Shown here one piece after another: positions 26,613 to 35,457 of a DNA stretch of 64,000 bases. Under the pieces are notes generated by a model, which was given only the letters and a program-made list of their open reading frames with translations, ran no database searches and was not told where the DNA came from. Within the stretch, counting starts at the first letter, position 1, and every line of letters begins with the position of its first letter. Origin of the DNA: G965276675 sp965276675 (GTDB lineage Bacteria > Acidobacteriota > Terriglobia > Terriglobales > Acidobacteriaceae); the NCBI GenBank assembly GCA_965276675.1, contig OZ255624.1:3348001-3412000 (forward strand), in the 5' to 3' direction. The translations under genes were made by a program, and so were the position numbers.

Positions 26613-27272
26613 TTAATCGGCAAGCGCCAATGTGAGCCCTTTCGCCGACCTCCGCTCCATGGTGATCGCGGCGCAGTTCTGCAAGATCCAGTCGGCCCCA
26701 GCGTCCTTCAGCTCTGTCTCAACGGTCGTCGTTCGAAAGGCGATCACACGCGCCCCCGCCGACTTGCCGGAACGGATGCCGGCCGGCACATCTTCCACCA
26801 CGATGCACTCCGCTCCGGCTAAGCCAAGCGCGGCGGCGCCTTTCAGATACGGCTCTGGATGCGGCTTGCCGTGCGTGATCTCGGTTGAAGTGATAAAGTG
26901 CTCGGGAATCGGCAGACCGGCAGCTCGAATGCGGACCTCAGCAAGCGGTCGCGTGCACGAGGTCACGATCGCCCACGCATCCCGTGGAAGCGCGGCGAGC
27001 AGCGCACTCGCGCCGGGCAAGGGAACGACGTCCTCCAGGTCCTCCATCTCGCACCGCTCGATCACCTTGTTCTCCGCCTCATGATCCGCATTGGGCAATA
27101 GATCGCGAAGCGTCGAGATACTTGGCCGTCCGTGAGTTCGGCGCACTACCTCCTCCGGGTCGAAGCCGTGCTCGATCGCCCAGCGCTTCCACACACGTTC
27201 TACCGCCGGGATCGAGTTGATGAGTACCCCGTCCATGTCGAACAACAAGGCTTTGGCCGTCACTGTCTGCAT
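26613..27272 (-). CDS. HAD-superfamily IA sugar-phosphate phosphatase
   Basis: 219 residues from ATG 27272; the frame extends 25 codons further but the conserved start is here. HAD motifs: I, FDMDGVLINS (nucleophile and acid/base Asp); II, VTSCTRP; III, GKPHPEPYLKGAAALG with Lys; IV, VVEDVPAGIRSGKSAG. Best fits the beta-PGM/2-deoxyglucose-6-P phosphatase (GPP/DOG) group. It converges on the isomerase gene and may dispose of sugar phosphates, which is inferred from position only. Confidence 0.9.
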   Translation of the reverse strand: MQTVTAKALLFDMDGVLINSIPAVERVWKRWAIEHGFDPEEVVRRTHGRPSISTLRDLLPNADHEAENKVIERCEMEDLEDVVPLPGASALLAALPRDAWAIVTSCTRPLAEVRIRAAGLPIPEHFITSTEITHGKPHPEPYLKGAAALGLAGAECIVVEDVPAGIRSGKSAGARVIAFRTTTVETELKDAGADWILQNCAAITMERRSAKGLTLALAD

Positions 27273-27367
27273 TGTTTCTATGCTACCGGAGTCGTGCACT
27301 GCGGTGGCCCGGATGGTCGAATCCTGCTCTGCACCATATGTTTGCACCCGTAGAAGGGTGACGTACC

Positions 27368-28345
27368 ATGAGGGGATCGATGCTTCCGCTCGCTCCAGGC
27401 CGGCCCCGCACTCGACAGCGCATCTTCCAGTTTGCGATATCTTTGCTCATGGCTTGTCTCCCGGCACGCCCCGCGAATGCGCAGTCCACTGCGCTCGAAC
27501 CGGTGGAACTGAGCACGGCGCGGAATCTTCTCTCGCAAAACAAACTGGCCGAGGCCGAACAAACGCTGCGGAGTTATCTCGCCTCACACCTGGCCGAGGC
27601 CAACGCTCGCTATCTACTCGCCTTCACCCTCTTTCGCGAGAACAAGCCGGGAGAGTCGCTCGCCGAATACACGCACGCAGCGCAATTGCAGACGCCCACT
27701 CCGGAAGAGTTGCGCCATGTCGCGCTGGATTACGTGCTCATGAACGACTACGCCGACGCAGAGAAGTGGCTGACCCGCGTTGTGACGGCCGCTCCCAACG
27801 ATGGCGAGAGCTGGTACGATCTGGGCCGCGTGAAGGCGACGGAGAACCGCTTCAGCGAAGCCGTGGAATGCTTCAACAAAGCGCTCGCTCTCACCCCTCA
27901 CCTCGTAAAGGCAGAGAACAACCTTGGCATTGCCTATGCAGGCCTGAACCGATTAGACGACGCAGCCGCCGCTTACCGTCTGGCGATCGCCTGGCAACAA
28001 GACACCGCGGAACCCAGCGAACAGCCCTTCCTGAATCTGGGAACGCTCCTCGTCGATCGCGGCCAATTGACGGAAGCGCTGCCCCTGCTGCGTCGCGCGC
28101 AGGCGATTGCGCCCGGAGACGCGAAGATCCATGAGCAGCTTGGCCGCTTGTACCTGCGCCAGGACAACCTGGCCCAGGCCCAGCGCGAGCTGGAACAAGC
28201 CACCGTGGCTGTACCAGATAGGGCGGCGCTCCACTTTCAGCTGGGGCAGGTGTACCGCAAAGAAGGTTTCGCGGAGAAGGCCAAGGCGGAGTTTAGCCGC
28301 GCGGCCGCTCTGGATGCCACACATTCCGCGCCGGAGACGCATTAA
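27368..28345 (+). CDS. Exported TPR-repeat protein
   Basis: 325 residues. Signal peptide about 1-38 (RQRIFQFAISLLMACLPARPANA). Seven to eight TPR units follow, for example ESWYDLGRVKATENRFSEAVECFNKALALTP and PFLNLGTLLVDRGQLTEALPLLRRAQAIAP. Starts at 27368 and at codon 5 are both possible. TPRs act as protein-binding scaffolds in the periplasm; partner unknown. It converges with another exported TPR protein 17 nt away. Confidence 0.88.
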   Translation: MRGSMLPLAPGRPRTRQRIFQFAISLLMACLPARPANAQSTALEPVELSTARNLLSQNKLAEAEQTLRSYLASHLAEANARYLLAFTLFRENKPGESLAEYTHAAQLQTPTPEELRHVALDYVLMNDYADAEKWLTRVVTAAPNDGESWYDLGRVKATENRFSEAVECFNKALALTPHLVKAENNLGIAYAGLNRLDDAAAAYRLAIAWQQDTAEPSEQPFLNLGTLLVDRGQLTEALPLLRRAQAIAPGDAKIHEQLGRLYLRQDNLAQAQRELEQATVAVPDRAALHFQLGQVYRKEGFAEKAKAEFSRAAALDATHSAPETH

Positions 28346-28362
28346 ATTTAGACACGTGTAAG

Positions 28363-29316
28363 CTACTGTGCCGGTGGCGTAAGCCGCAACCGCCCGGCCT
28401 CTGTCTTATTCTGCTCATCGGCCATCTGTGCCGCCTGGGCCAGTTCGCGTGCGGAGTCAGCCTTCTGCCCCAGCCGCGCCAGCGTGAGTCCAAGATAGTA
28501 GTGGGCCGGCTGATACTCCGGTGCGGTGCCGACCGCCTGCGCCAGAAACGCGCGCGCACGCTCGTACTCTTTCTGCCGGAAGAGCGCGATGCCGGTACCG
28601 GTCAGCGCGCCGCCATGGTGCGGATTGCCCGCCAGGGTTTTGCGGAACTCCACGATGGCCTCAGGATACTGCCCCGCATCAAGCGCGATCTGTCCCAGCT
28701 GAAACTGAGACTCCGTCTGGACCGGCTTGAGCTCGAGCGAGCGCTGGAACTCCGTCTTGGCCTCAGCCGGGCTTTGCTTCATCTGCAGAATGCGGCCCAT
28801 CCCGTAGTGTGCCGTGGCGTCGTCAGGCCGGAGCTGCAGATAGGCGTGCATCGCCTTCTCCGCCAACGCCAGCTGCCCCAGGTCCAGCTTGACGCGCGCA
28901 ACGGCATACAGCGTCTGCGGATCGCTCGGCCCCAGCTGCTGCAAGTGGGCCAGCGTCGCATCGGCATCGCGATAGAGGTGCATCTCGTCCTCGAGAACGC
29001 CGAGGTCGAAGAGCACTTTCGGGCTCTCCGGCACCAGCCGTTGCGCCCGCAGCAGGTCCGCAAGCGCAGTGTCGTTGTCGCGCTGGGCTCGCGCGGTCAA
29101 TGCCAGGCGTTCGGACGCCCTGACCTCCCCCTCCTGAGCGGCCTTGTCCTCTGGATGGGCCTGCAGCGCGCGCTCGTATTGGTCGCGGGCCTCGCTATAC
29201 TTGCCGGCTTCCATCAACGCGGCTGCATCCGGAGGCGCCGAGCGTTGGGTCTGTTGCGGCTGTAGCTGTTGCGGAAGGGGCATGAGCAAGACGCTCAGCG
29301 CAAGGTGAAGCAGCAT
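28363..29316 (-). CDS. Exported TPR-repeat protein
   Basis: 317 residues from ATG 29316 (MLLHLALSVLLMPLPQQ, a compact signal peptide); a start at 29352 adds 12 residues. About seven TPR units, such as ALMEAGKYSEARDQYERALQAHPED and YHYLGLTL-like helices near the end (PAHYYLGLTLARLGQKADSA). Similar in plan to the convergent gene at 27368-28345 but not a close copy. Probably periplasmic, function unknown. Confidence 0.87.
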   Translation of the reverse strand: MLLHLALSVLLMPLPQQLQPQQTQRSAPPDAAALMEAGKYSEARDQYERALQAHPEDKAAQEGEVRASERLALTARAQRDNDTALADLLRAQRLVPESPKVLFDLGVLEDEMHLYRDADATLAHLQQLGPSDPQTLYAVARVKLDLGQLALAEKAMHAYLQLRPDDATAHYGMGRILQMKQSPAEAKTEFQRSLELKPVQTESQFQLGQIALDAGQYPEAIVEFRKTLAGNPHHGGALTGTGIALFRQKEYERARAFLAQAVGTAPEYQPAHYYLGLTLARLGQKADSARELAQAAQMADEQNKTEAGRLRLTPPAQ

Positions 29317-29463
29317 GGCGGTTCCCGATACGTAACCCGTGGATTGTACCAAGACGAGTTCCCTTGCTCCCTACTCAGACCCGCCGTCCTCCTTGATCAT
29401 CGCTTGATAGCAGGCGGATCACTCTTTGGTAAACTTGAGTTCACCCAGAGGCCAAGCACCTGC

Positions 29464-31350
29464 ATGTCAACCACCCGGAGCCACGCTCCTTCGACTCCCA
29501 ACCAAGGCGCGCGTCCCAGCACACCTCAGCGAACCGGCGCGGCTCACCGACGGGGCACGGCCCTTGCGATCGCCGCGCTGGTTGTCGTCCTGGGCACTCT
29601 CTTTTTCCTGCAGGTGCGTCACTTCTTCCCGTTTATCACGGATGACGCCTTTATCTCCCTGCGGTACAGCGAGCGGCTGTTGCAGGGCAAGGGCCTCACC
29701 TGGAATGACATGCACCCGGTCGAGGGCTATACCAACCTCTTGTGGGTTCTGGCCTGTGCTGGTCTTGGAGGGCTCGGACTCAGCCTGCCCTTTGCTGCGC
29801 AGTTCCTCGGGATCGTCTGCACCGTTTTCGGCATAGCCGCGGTGGCTGCTCAGGCATTTCGCGATTACCCGATCAAGATCCGCTTCCTCGCTGCCCTGTT
29901 CGGGTGCGGCGCTCTTGTTCTCAGCGGCCCCGTCGACGTATGGGCACAGGGTGGCCTGGAGCAGCCGATGTTAGCGGCGCTACTCGCCTGGGCTGCGTAC
30001 TTCGGCATGCGCTGGGTCTCGACCTCGAAACCGAACCCCAGGGATACCACCATCATGGGTGTGCTCCTGGGCCTGGCGTGCCTCACCCGCGCCGATGCCG
30101 CACTCTTCACCGCGGCCTTTTTCCTGGGCGGCGTTCTGGCAGATGGGCCCCGCGTACGGACTGTTCTCTCCCGCGCCCGCCTGCTCCCCATCCCCATTCT
30201 GCTGTGTGTTGGCCAGCTACTCTTCCGCCGTTTTTACTATCACGACTGGCTGCCAAATACCGCCTATGTCAAAGTGGCGTTCACCCTGCACCGCCTCTAC
30301 ACCGGCCTCAGATATGACTTAGTGGGATTTAAGATCGAGGCGTTTTTCTGCCTTCTCGCTTTGATCGGCGCCGCTGCGTTGTGGAAAGCTGGCAAGCAAC
30401 GCCAGGTTAAGTTCTTGGTCACCATCGTTGTAGTCTGGCTGGTCTATCTGGTAGTGATCGGCGGCGACATCTTCACTGCGGTCCGCCACTTTGTCCCGGC
30501 GCTTGCGGTTGCGGCATTCCTGATCTGCGGCTGCGGCTTGCTCACCTTGGGCGCGCCCTTCCGCTTTTCACGCGGGCGCGTCATTGTATTTCTGATCCTG
30601 ACTGGGCTGGTCGTCACCTCGGACTACTACTGCCGGCAAGAGACCTGGGAGCGACAGGGCAAATCCATCGGACTCTTCCTGAAACAGGCCTTCGGGGACA
30701 AGCGCCCGCTGCTCTCCTCCGATGCTGCAGGCGTCGTTCCCTTTTATTCGCAGCTTCCGGCCATCGATCCGCTTGGATTGAACGATTACCACATCTCACG
30801 CATGAAGAGTAAGCTGCGTGGCGAGGGCTGGTTGGGCCACGAGCTGGCCGATGGCAAATACGTCATGGACCAGAAACCCGACCTGCTGATATTTAGCAAC
30901 TTCCATAGTGACATTTACTTCCCGTCCGACACCGAGATCATGCAAGACCCGCGTTTTAAAACCTCTTACCAGAAGGTAAGCTTCGATACTGACCCTCCGG
31001 ATGCAACGCGTGCGTCGATGTATGTGCGCAGGCTGAACGGACCCCTGGCTATTCAGGAATCGACAAACCGGATCACCGTGCCCGCATACCTCGCCACAAC
31101 CAATGATGCGAACTCCGTAAAGCTGGTCGATGGTCACGCGCAGCTAGTGCTCCCGCCCGGCGGTAGGGCCACGTTCAAGGACGTCCCTGTGACTGAGGGT
31201 CCATGGCAGTTCGACGTGCACAGCAAGGACGCGGCCAATCTTGCTGTCTCTGAGAACAACCCGATCTCAGCCGGAAGCGAGAGCTTCACCGTTCTGAATC
31301 ACTCTGCCGCGCCAATGCCGGTCGAGAGCATCGACCTCGTGCACAAGTAG
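29464..31350 (+). CDS. GT-C type membrane glycosyltransferase-like protein
   Basis: 628 residues from ATG 29464. After a Ser/Thr/Pro-rich cytoplasmic start, helix 1 (LAIAALVVVLGTLFFLQV) leads into the loop FITDDAFISLRYSERLLQGK, where the Asp-Asp pair is the hallmark of GT-C lipid-linked sugar transferases, and VEGYTNLLWVLA. About 9-10 more helices follow to residue about 400. The C-terminal 230 residues are soluble, beta-rich and probably periplasmic. Resembles mycobacterial arabinofuranosyltransferase-like proteins; donor and acceptor are unknown. Confidence 0.78.
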   Translation: MSTTRSHAPSTPNQGARPSTPQRTGAAHRRGTALAIAALVVVLGTLFFLQVRHFFPFITDDAFISLRYSERLLQGKGLTWNDMHPVEGYTNLLWVLACAGLGGLGLSLPFAAQFLGIVCTVFGIAAVAAQAFRDYPIKIRFLAALFGCGALVLSGPVDVWAQGGLEQPMLAALLAWAAYFGMRWVSTSKPNPRDTTIMGVLLGLACLTRADAALFTAAFFLGGVLADGPRVRTVLSRARLLPIPILLCVGQLLFRRFYYHDWLPNTAYVKVAFTLHRLYTGLRYDLVGFKIEAFFCLLALIGAAALWKAGKQRQVKFLVTIVVVWLVYLVVIGGDIFTAVRHFVPALAVAAFLICGCGLLTLGAPFRFSRGRVIVFLILTGLVVTSDYYCRQETWERQGKSIGLFLKQAFGDKRPLLSSDAAGVVPFYSQLPAIDPLGLNDYHISRMKSKLRGEGWLGHELADGKYVMDQKPDLLIFSNFHSDIYFPSDTEIMQDPRFKTSYQKVSFDTDPPDATRASMYVRRLNGPLAIQESTNRITVPAYLATTNDANSVKLVDGHAQLVLPPGGRATFKDVPVTEGPWQFDVHSKDAANLAVSENNPISAGSESFTVLNHSAAPMPVESIDLVHK

Positions 31351-31366
31351 TGCTGCCGCAAATAGA

Positions 31367-31403
31367 AGCAGGTAGGGTTTGATGCGTCGAAAACCTACCT
31401 GCT
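31367..31403. terminator. Bidirectional hairpin terminator
   Basis: AGCAGGTAGGGTTT and AAACCTACCTGCT pair (13 bp with one bulged G) around a 10-nt loop. The element lies between the convergent ends of the GT-C gene (31350) and the small secreted protein (31413) and is symmetrical enough to work on both strands. Confidence 0.75.
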
Positions 31404-31412
31404 CTATCCTGA

Positions 31413-31748
31413 CTACCTCCTGTAGCCACGCTCGTAGCCATGCATGTAGGCATCGCGATAGATGTCCTTGTACTGCTGGCGGCTCATTCCGCTGTGATTT
31501 CCATGGTCCGGAGCATCCTTGAACTGGTCATCGTGCGTCGGGCGGAAGCTGTGCCCGGTTTCCATATCCTTACGTCCGTCCACCCAACCATCGTGGTATC
31601 CCCACCGGCTTGCCCGATTCGCGGTTGCCTCGCCATCGTGATAGTACAAGCCGTATCCGGGGTCGGGCGGCGGCAGCGGCTCTCGCGGCCCATACTGAGC
31701 CACTGCCATTCCGGCACCAGCTAACATCAGCCCAGCCGCAGTAAGCAT
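31413..31748 (-). CDS. Small secreted His/Tyr/Asp-rich hypothetical protein
   Basis: 111 residues. Signal peptide 1-17 (LTAAGLMLAGAGMAVA). The mature part is rich in Tyr, Gly, His and Asp (PGYGLYYHDGEATANRASRW; YKDIYRDAYMHGYERGYRR), with recurring YxDG / GYxxG units. I do not recognise the family. The ribosome binding site is weak. Composition suggests a small periplasmic or surface protein. Confidence 0.65.
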   Translation of the reverse strand: MLTAAGLMLAGAGMAVAQYGPREPLPPPDPGYGLYYHDGEATANRASRWGYHDGWVDGRKDMETGHSFRPTHDDQFKDAPDHGNHSGMSRQQYKDIYRDAYMHGYERGYRR

Positions 31749-31954
31749 TGCGCGGGGTGTAACGACAGCGCCATGAGTGCAGTCTCCCTACTTGCCGTGT
31801 CTCCCTCATCGTCTTCTCCCTTGCCCGTGAACTGCGGCACTCATGACGAATGCGAATGCTGCATACCGTCATCAGCTTGAACGCGAGCGCGAGCGAAAAG
31901 TTCTCGCATCTTTTACGGGAGAGCTGGGTTGCTCGCCGTCGGCTAGACCGGCGG

Positions 31955-33436
31955 TTAGCTCTTGTTAGTGAGGGGCAGCCGAACCGTGAACTCCGTCGCT
32001 CCGGGTTGCGACTCCAGATCTACTGCGCCGCCCATCTGCGTCACAACAATGCGACGCACGATCTCAAGGCCGAGCCCGGTCCCGCAACCTGCCTCTTTGG
32101 TGGTGAAGAAGGGTTCGAAGACCCGTGCGCGATCCTGCTCCGGAATACCCGGACCGTGATCCAGGATTGCCACGACAAGATGTTCAGGTTCTGCCGTGGT
32201 CCGGATGCGAATGGTGCCACCTTCCGGAGAGGCATCGATCGCATTGTCGATCAGGTTTGTCCAAACCTGGTTTAAGCCGGGGCTAGTAACGAGTAGGAGT
32301 GGCAGGTTGGGCGCGAAATCCTTCTGCACCGTGATCCCCTTCCCCTTCAGCTTGTGCGCCAGAATTACCAGTGTGCTCTGGATGCTGGTATGCACATTGA
32401 TGGTCTGCGGCCCGGTTTTGCCCTCATAGGCATACGTTTTTACCGCGAGCACCAGGTCACTCACTCGCGCTAGGCTCTCTTCGATGGTGCTTACCAGCTG
32501 CGCGCTGGAGATCAGCGACACAAGCCAATTGAGCATGTCAGAGAGGGCCGCTCCGCTGAACGCATCTCGAGCGCATTCCAGCTGCGCTTGATCGAGTCCT
32601 ATGGCGATCAGTGTCGGTGACAGTTGCCAGGAATTTTCAACCCCGGCTTCCTCAAGCCACGCCGCCAGCGTCTCTTCGGCATCAGACTGCTCGAGCGTGC
32701 CCATAGGCCGGCAACACTTAGCTGAGAGCGCCTGCTCCTGCAATCCCACCATGCATTGCAACTGCTCAGGTGTCTTCGAGGTACGCGCCAGGCTAAGGCT
32801 GGTCTGTTGCAACCGGCTCAGATTCTCCCGCATCTGTGACGCAGCGCGGAGGGCCGCGGCTCCGGGATTGTTGAGCTCATGCATTAGGCCTGCGGCAAGC
32901 GTTCCCAGTGAAGCGAGCTTTTCGCGATGCAGTGTCTGTGCCTGGTATCCCTGCAACCGGCGTGCGACGTTGCCAAGCACTGCGCCTCTCACCTTGGGGC
33001 AGGAGAACATCAGCTGCCAAAACTCTTCTTCGTCGAAGCGGACTAGCCTACTTGCGGCGGTTGCCGTGATCGTATACGCCGAATCCGTTCCTGCGAGAAT
33101 GGGCAGTTCGCCAAAGGTTTCACCTGTCGTTAGTGTGATGGTCAGCGCCGGCATTCGTTCGTGCAGGCCATGCTCGCTCTTCACCAGCCGCGCTTCGCCC
33201 TCCAGTAGAGCCCAAAACGCGCGCTGGGTGCCATCCGAGGAGAAGATCACCGCACCCGCCGGCGCATGCACCACCTGCAGCGGTCCGAGGCACCCCAGAG
33301 TGTTTTCGCTCAGTTCTGCAAAAACAGCGAGCTTGACGAGCTCGGCATGTAAGCTAGCCGGCGCTACTCTCTCAATCCGTAATGTTTCGTCGCTCGCGCT
33401 CATCTCTCCAACTGCATGCCCCATAACCGGTTCCAT
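31955..33436 (-). CDS. Sensor histidine kinase with cyclic-nucleotide-binding-like domain
   Basis: 493 residues. Residues about 35-165 are a CNB fold with GETFGELPILAG; the position of the phosphate-binding Arg (usual PRAATV) reads DSAYTI, so ligand binding is doubtful. HisKA follows with His186 (LAAGLMHELNNPGAAALRAA), then a HATPase domain with N box (LIDNAIDASPEGG), G1 (ILDHGPGIPE) and G2 (GTGLGLEIV). No TM helix. Its start codon overlaps the stop of the receiver/FAD-reductase gene by one base (TAATG), so the two are coupled and probably form one signalling pair. Confidence 0.92.
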   Translation of the reverse strand: MEPVMGHAVGEMSASDETLRIERVAPASLHAELVKLAVFAELSENTLGCLGPLQVVHAPAGAVIFSSDGTQRAFWALLEGEARLVKSEHGLHERMPALTITLTTGETFGELPILAGTDSAYTITATAASRLVRFDEEEFWQLMFSCPKVRGAVLGNVARRLQGYQAQTLHREKLASLGTLAAGLMHELNNPGAAALRAASQMRENLSRLQQTSLSLARTSKTPEQLQCMVGLQEQALSAKCCRPMGTLEQSDAEETLAAWLEEAGVENSWQLSPTLIAIGLDQAQLECARDAFSGAALSDMLNWLVSLISSAQLVSTIEESLARVSDLVLAVKTYAYEGKTGPQTINVHTSIQSTLVILAHKLKGKGITVQKDFAPNLPLLLVTSPGLNQVWTNLIDNAIDASPEGGTIRIRTTAEPEHLVVAILDHGPGIPEQDRARVFEPFFTTKEAGCGTGLGLEIVRRIVVTQMGGAVDLESQPGATEFTVRLPLTNKS

Positions 33437-35088
33437 TAGAACTGCGCCAGGTACTGGTGAACAAACTGCACGGCTATCGAGCCCTCACCCACCGCGGAAG
33501 CTGCCCGTTTTACTGAACCATGCCGTACGTCGCCTGCCGCAAAGATTCCCGGCACGCTTGTCTCCAACAGATAAGGATCTCGGTCCGGCTTCCATCCACT
33601 GGAAAACCTGGAATCCGTCTTGAGGTCTCGACCGCTTAAAACAAATCCATTCCCATCCCGCAGAATGTCACCCGGCAGCCATCCTGTTTCAGGCGAAGCA
33701 CCAATCATGATGAATAATCCCGTTGCAGGCACCGTACGCTCGCCGGCTGACCCCCGCACACGTAACTGCTCCAGGTGCCCATCGCCCATCGCTTCAACTA
33801 CCTCGGAGTTTGTCCAGACCTCTATATTCGATTCACCCGCGATCTGATCGATCAAATATTTCGACATGCCCCTTTCAAGCGATGCCGCACGGACGACCAT
33901 CACGACTTTCCGCGCGTAGCGCGAGAAATACATGGCTGCCTGCCCCGCTGAGTTCGCCCCGCCTACCAGGAAGACCTGCTCGTCTCTACAACTTTTGGCC
34001 TCCGTCAACGCAGCGCCATAGTACACACCCGCTCCTGTTAGCCGTTCAATGCCCGGCGCATTCAAAAGCCGGTAATTCACTCCCGTAGCAATCAGACAAG
34101 ATTGCGCTGAAATCTCCGGGCCGCTGTTCAGCTGCACGAAGTGGTAGTTTCCCTCGGTGCGGATGTTCGTTGCCCGCTGCACCAGAAACTCAGCGCCGAA
34201 CCGCGAAGCCTGCTGGTAGGCACGCCGCGCCAGCTCGCTCCCACTCAGCCCCTGTGGGAAGCCGAGATAGTTTTCGATCCGCGAGCTGCTGCCCGCTTGC
34301 CCGCCTGGCGCTTCAAACTCAACCACGAGCGTGCGCAATCCTTCCGACGCGCCGTACACAGCTGCGGCCAGTCCAGCCAGGCCCGCCCCGAGCACGACCA
34401 GGTCATAGAAGTCGCGCGCCGCCTGCGTGCGCAGGCCGATCCTGCCAGCCAGCTCCGTCTGGTCCGGCTGCGCCAGATATGTGCCATCAGGAAAGAGCAC
34501 AACTGGCATTTTGCTGCCATCGAGGTGATACGTTTCGAGCAGCTCCCGCGCTTCTTGCGAGTGTTCCGGATCCAACCATAGGTATGGCACGTAATTCTTT
34601 GTTAGGAAGTCGCGCACCTGGTGATCACGCAACGAGTAGCGCACGCCCACTACGCGCAGGCCCTCGAACGGAGGCTTATAGCCCGAGGACCATGTCTGCA
34701 GCAGATCGTCCAGGATCGGATAGAGCTTCTCTTCGGGAGGGTCCCACGGCTTGGTCAGATAAAAGTGAATCTTGGCCGCATTGATGGCACGGATCGCGGC
34801 TTCGGTGTCGGCATAGGCCGTGAGCAGCGCGCGCTTTGCTGCCGGGAATATCTTGATCGTGCGCTCCAGCAACTCCGTGCCCGACATCCCTGGCATTCTC
34901 TGATCGGACAGAAAGAGTGCCACGGTGTCATTGCGTTGCTTCAGCTGCTGGCAGGTGTCGAGCGCAGCCTGGCCGGAGGGAGCTCGCAGTATCCGATACG
35001 TCGCGCCATACTTGCGGCGCAGGTCCTGCACAATCGCCTCCAGCACACTTATATCGTCATCAATGGCGAGAATTACCGGTTTGCTCAT
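33436..35088 (-). CDS. Receiver / thioredoxin-like / thioredoxin-reductase-like fusion
   Basis: 550 residues. Receiver 1-125 with Asp10-12, phosphoacceptor Asp62 (LSDQRMPGMSG) and Lys113. A thioredoxin/glutaredoxin-like segment spans about 135-225; where CxxC would stand it reads RDHQ. An FAD/NAD(P) oxidoreductase (about 230-550) has the dinucleotide motif VVLGAGLAGLAAAVYGA, GGQAGSSSRIENYLGF, a second Rossmann VFLVGGANSAGQAA and the C-terminal GIFAAGDVRHGSVKRAA. The reductase CxxC is also gone (GVYYGAALTEA). The family is usually annotated as fused response regulator/thioredoxin-disulfide reductase. It precedes and overlaps the CNB kinase. Confidence 0.92.
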   Translation of the reverse strand: MSKPVILAIDDDISVLEAIVQDLRRKYGATYRILRAPSGQAALDTCQQLKQRNDTVALFLSDQRMPGMSGTELLERTIKIFPAAKRALLTAYADTEAAIRAINAAKIHFYLTKPWDPPEEKLYPILDDLLQTWSSGYKPPFEGLRVVGVRYSLRDHQVRDFLTKNYVPYLWLDPEHSQEARELLETYHLDGSKMPVVLFPDGTYLAQPDQTELAGRIGLRTQAARDFYDLVVLGAGLAGLAAAVYGASEGLRTLVVEFEAPGGQAGSSSRIENYLGFPQGLSGSELARRAYQQASRFGAEFLVQRATNIRTEGNYHFVQLNSGPEISAQSCLIATGVNYRLLNAPGIERLTGAGVYYGAALTEAKSCRDEQVFLVGGANSAGQAAMYFSRYARKVVMVVRAASLERGMSKYLIDQIAGESNIEVWTNSEVVEAMGDGHLEQLRVRGSAGERTVPATGLFIMIGASPETGWLPGDILRDGNGFVLSGRDLKTDSRFSSGWKPDRDPYLLETSVPGIFAAGDVRHGSVKRAASAVGEGSIAVQFVHQYLAQF

Positions 35089-35457
35089 GCCTCTTTAGTG
35101 TAGTCCCGGAGTCCGTGACAACTGTATAGCGCGTCCGGAATCAATGCGCTACATATCGGCAACTCTTCGGAAAACATTAGTAACACGTTCGTGGAGTTGT
35201 TCAGGAGCGCCGGATAGCTGATCTTTGAAACACGTGAGCCGCAGTGAAGCGGCAGTGGATGTCCAAATCCACACCGTGATGGTTGCAAATATTGAGTGAA
35301 GCTTTTAGTTTTCTTGCCGATAGTCTTGGTGGCAGCAGCTCTTCGTAAAGGGTACGTACGATCAGCAGAACTTTGGCCGGGAAATTGGGTTCGCCAAAGT
35401 GACGAAAGTTGCGCACGTTGGTTCATCGGATGAACGAGGAAAGAGTTGCGAGGCGCA
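35089..35457. other. Divergent intergenic region with two tandem hairpins
   Basis: About 370 nt between the receiver/FAD-reductase and LuxR-type genes, with promoters expected both ways. Two adjacent hairpins stand at 35238-35253 (GCCGC/GCGGC, 6-nt loop) and 35255-35272 (GTGGAT/ATCCAC, 6-nt loop), separated by one base. No T-tract follows, so they are more likely a leader structure or operator than a terminator. Confidence 0.5.
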
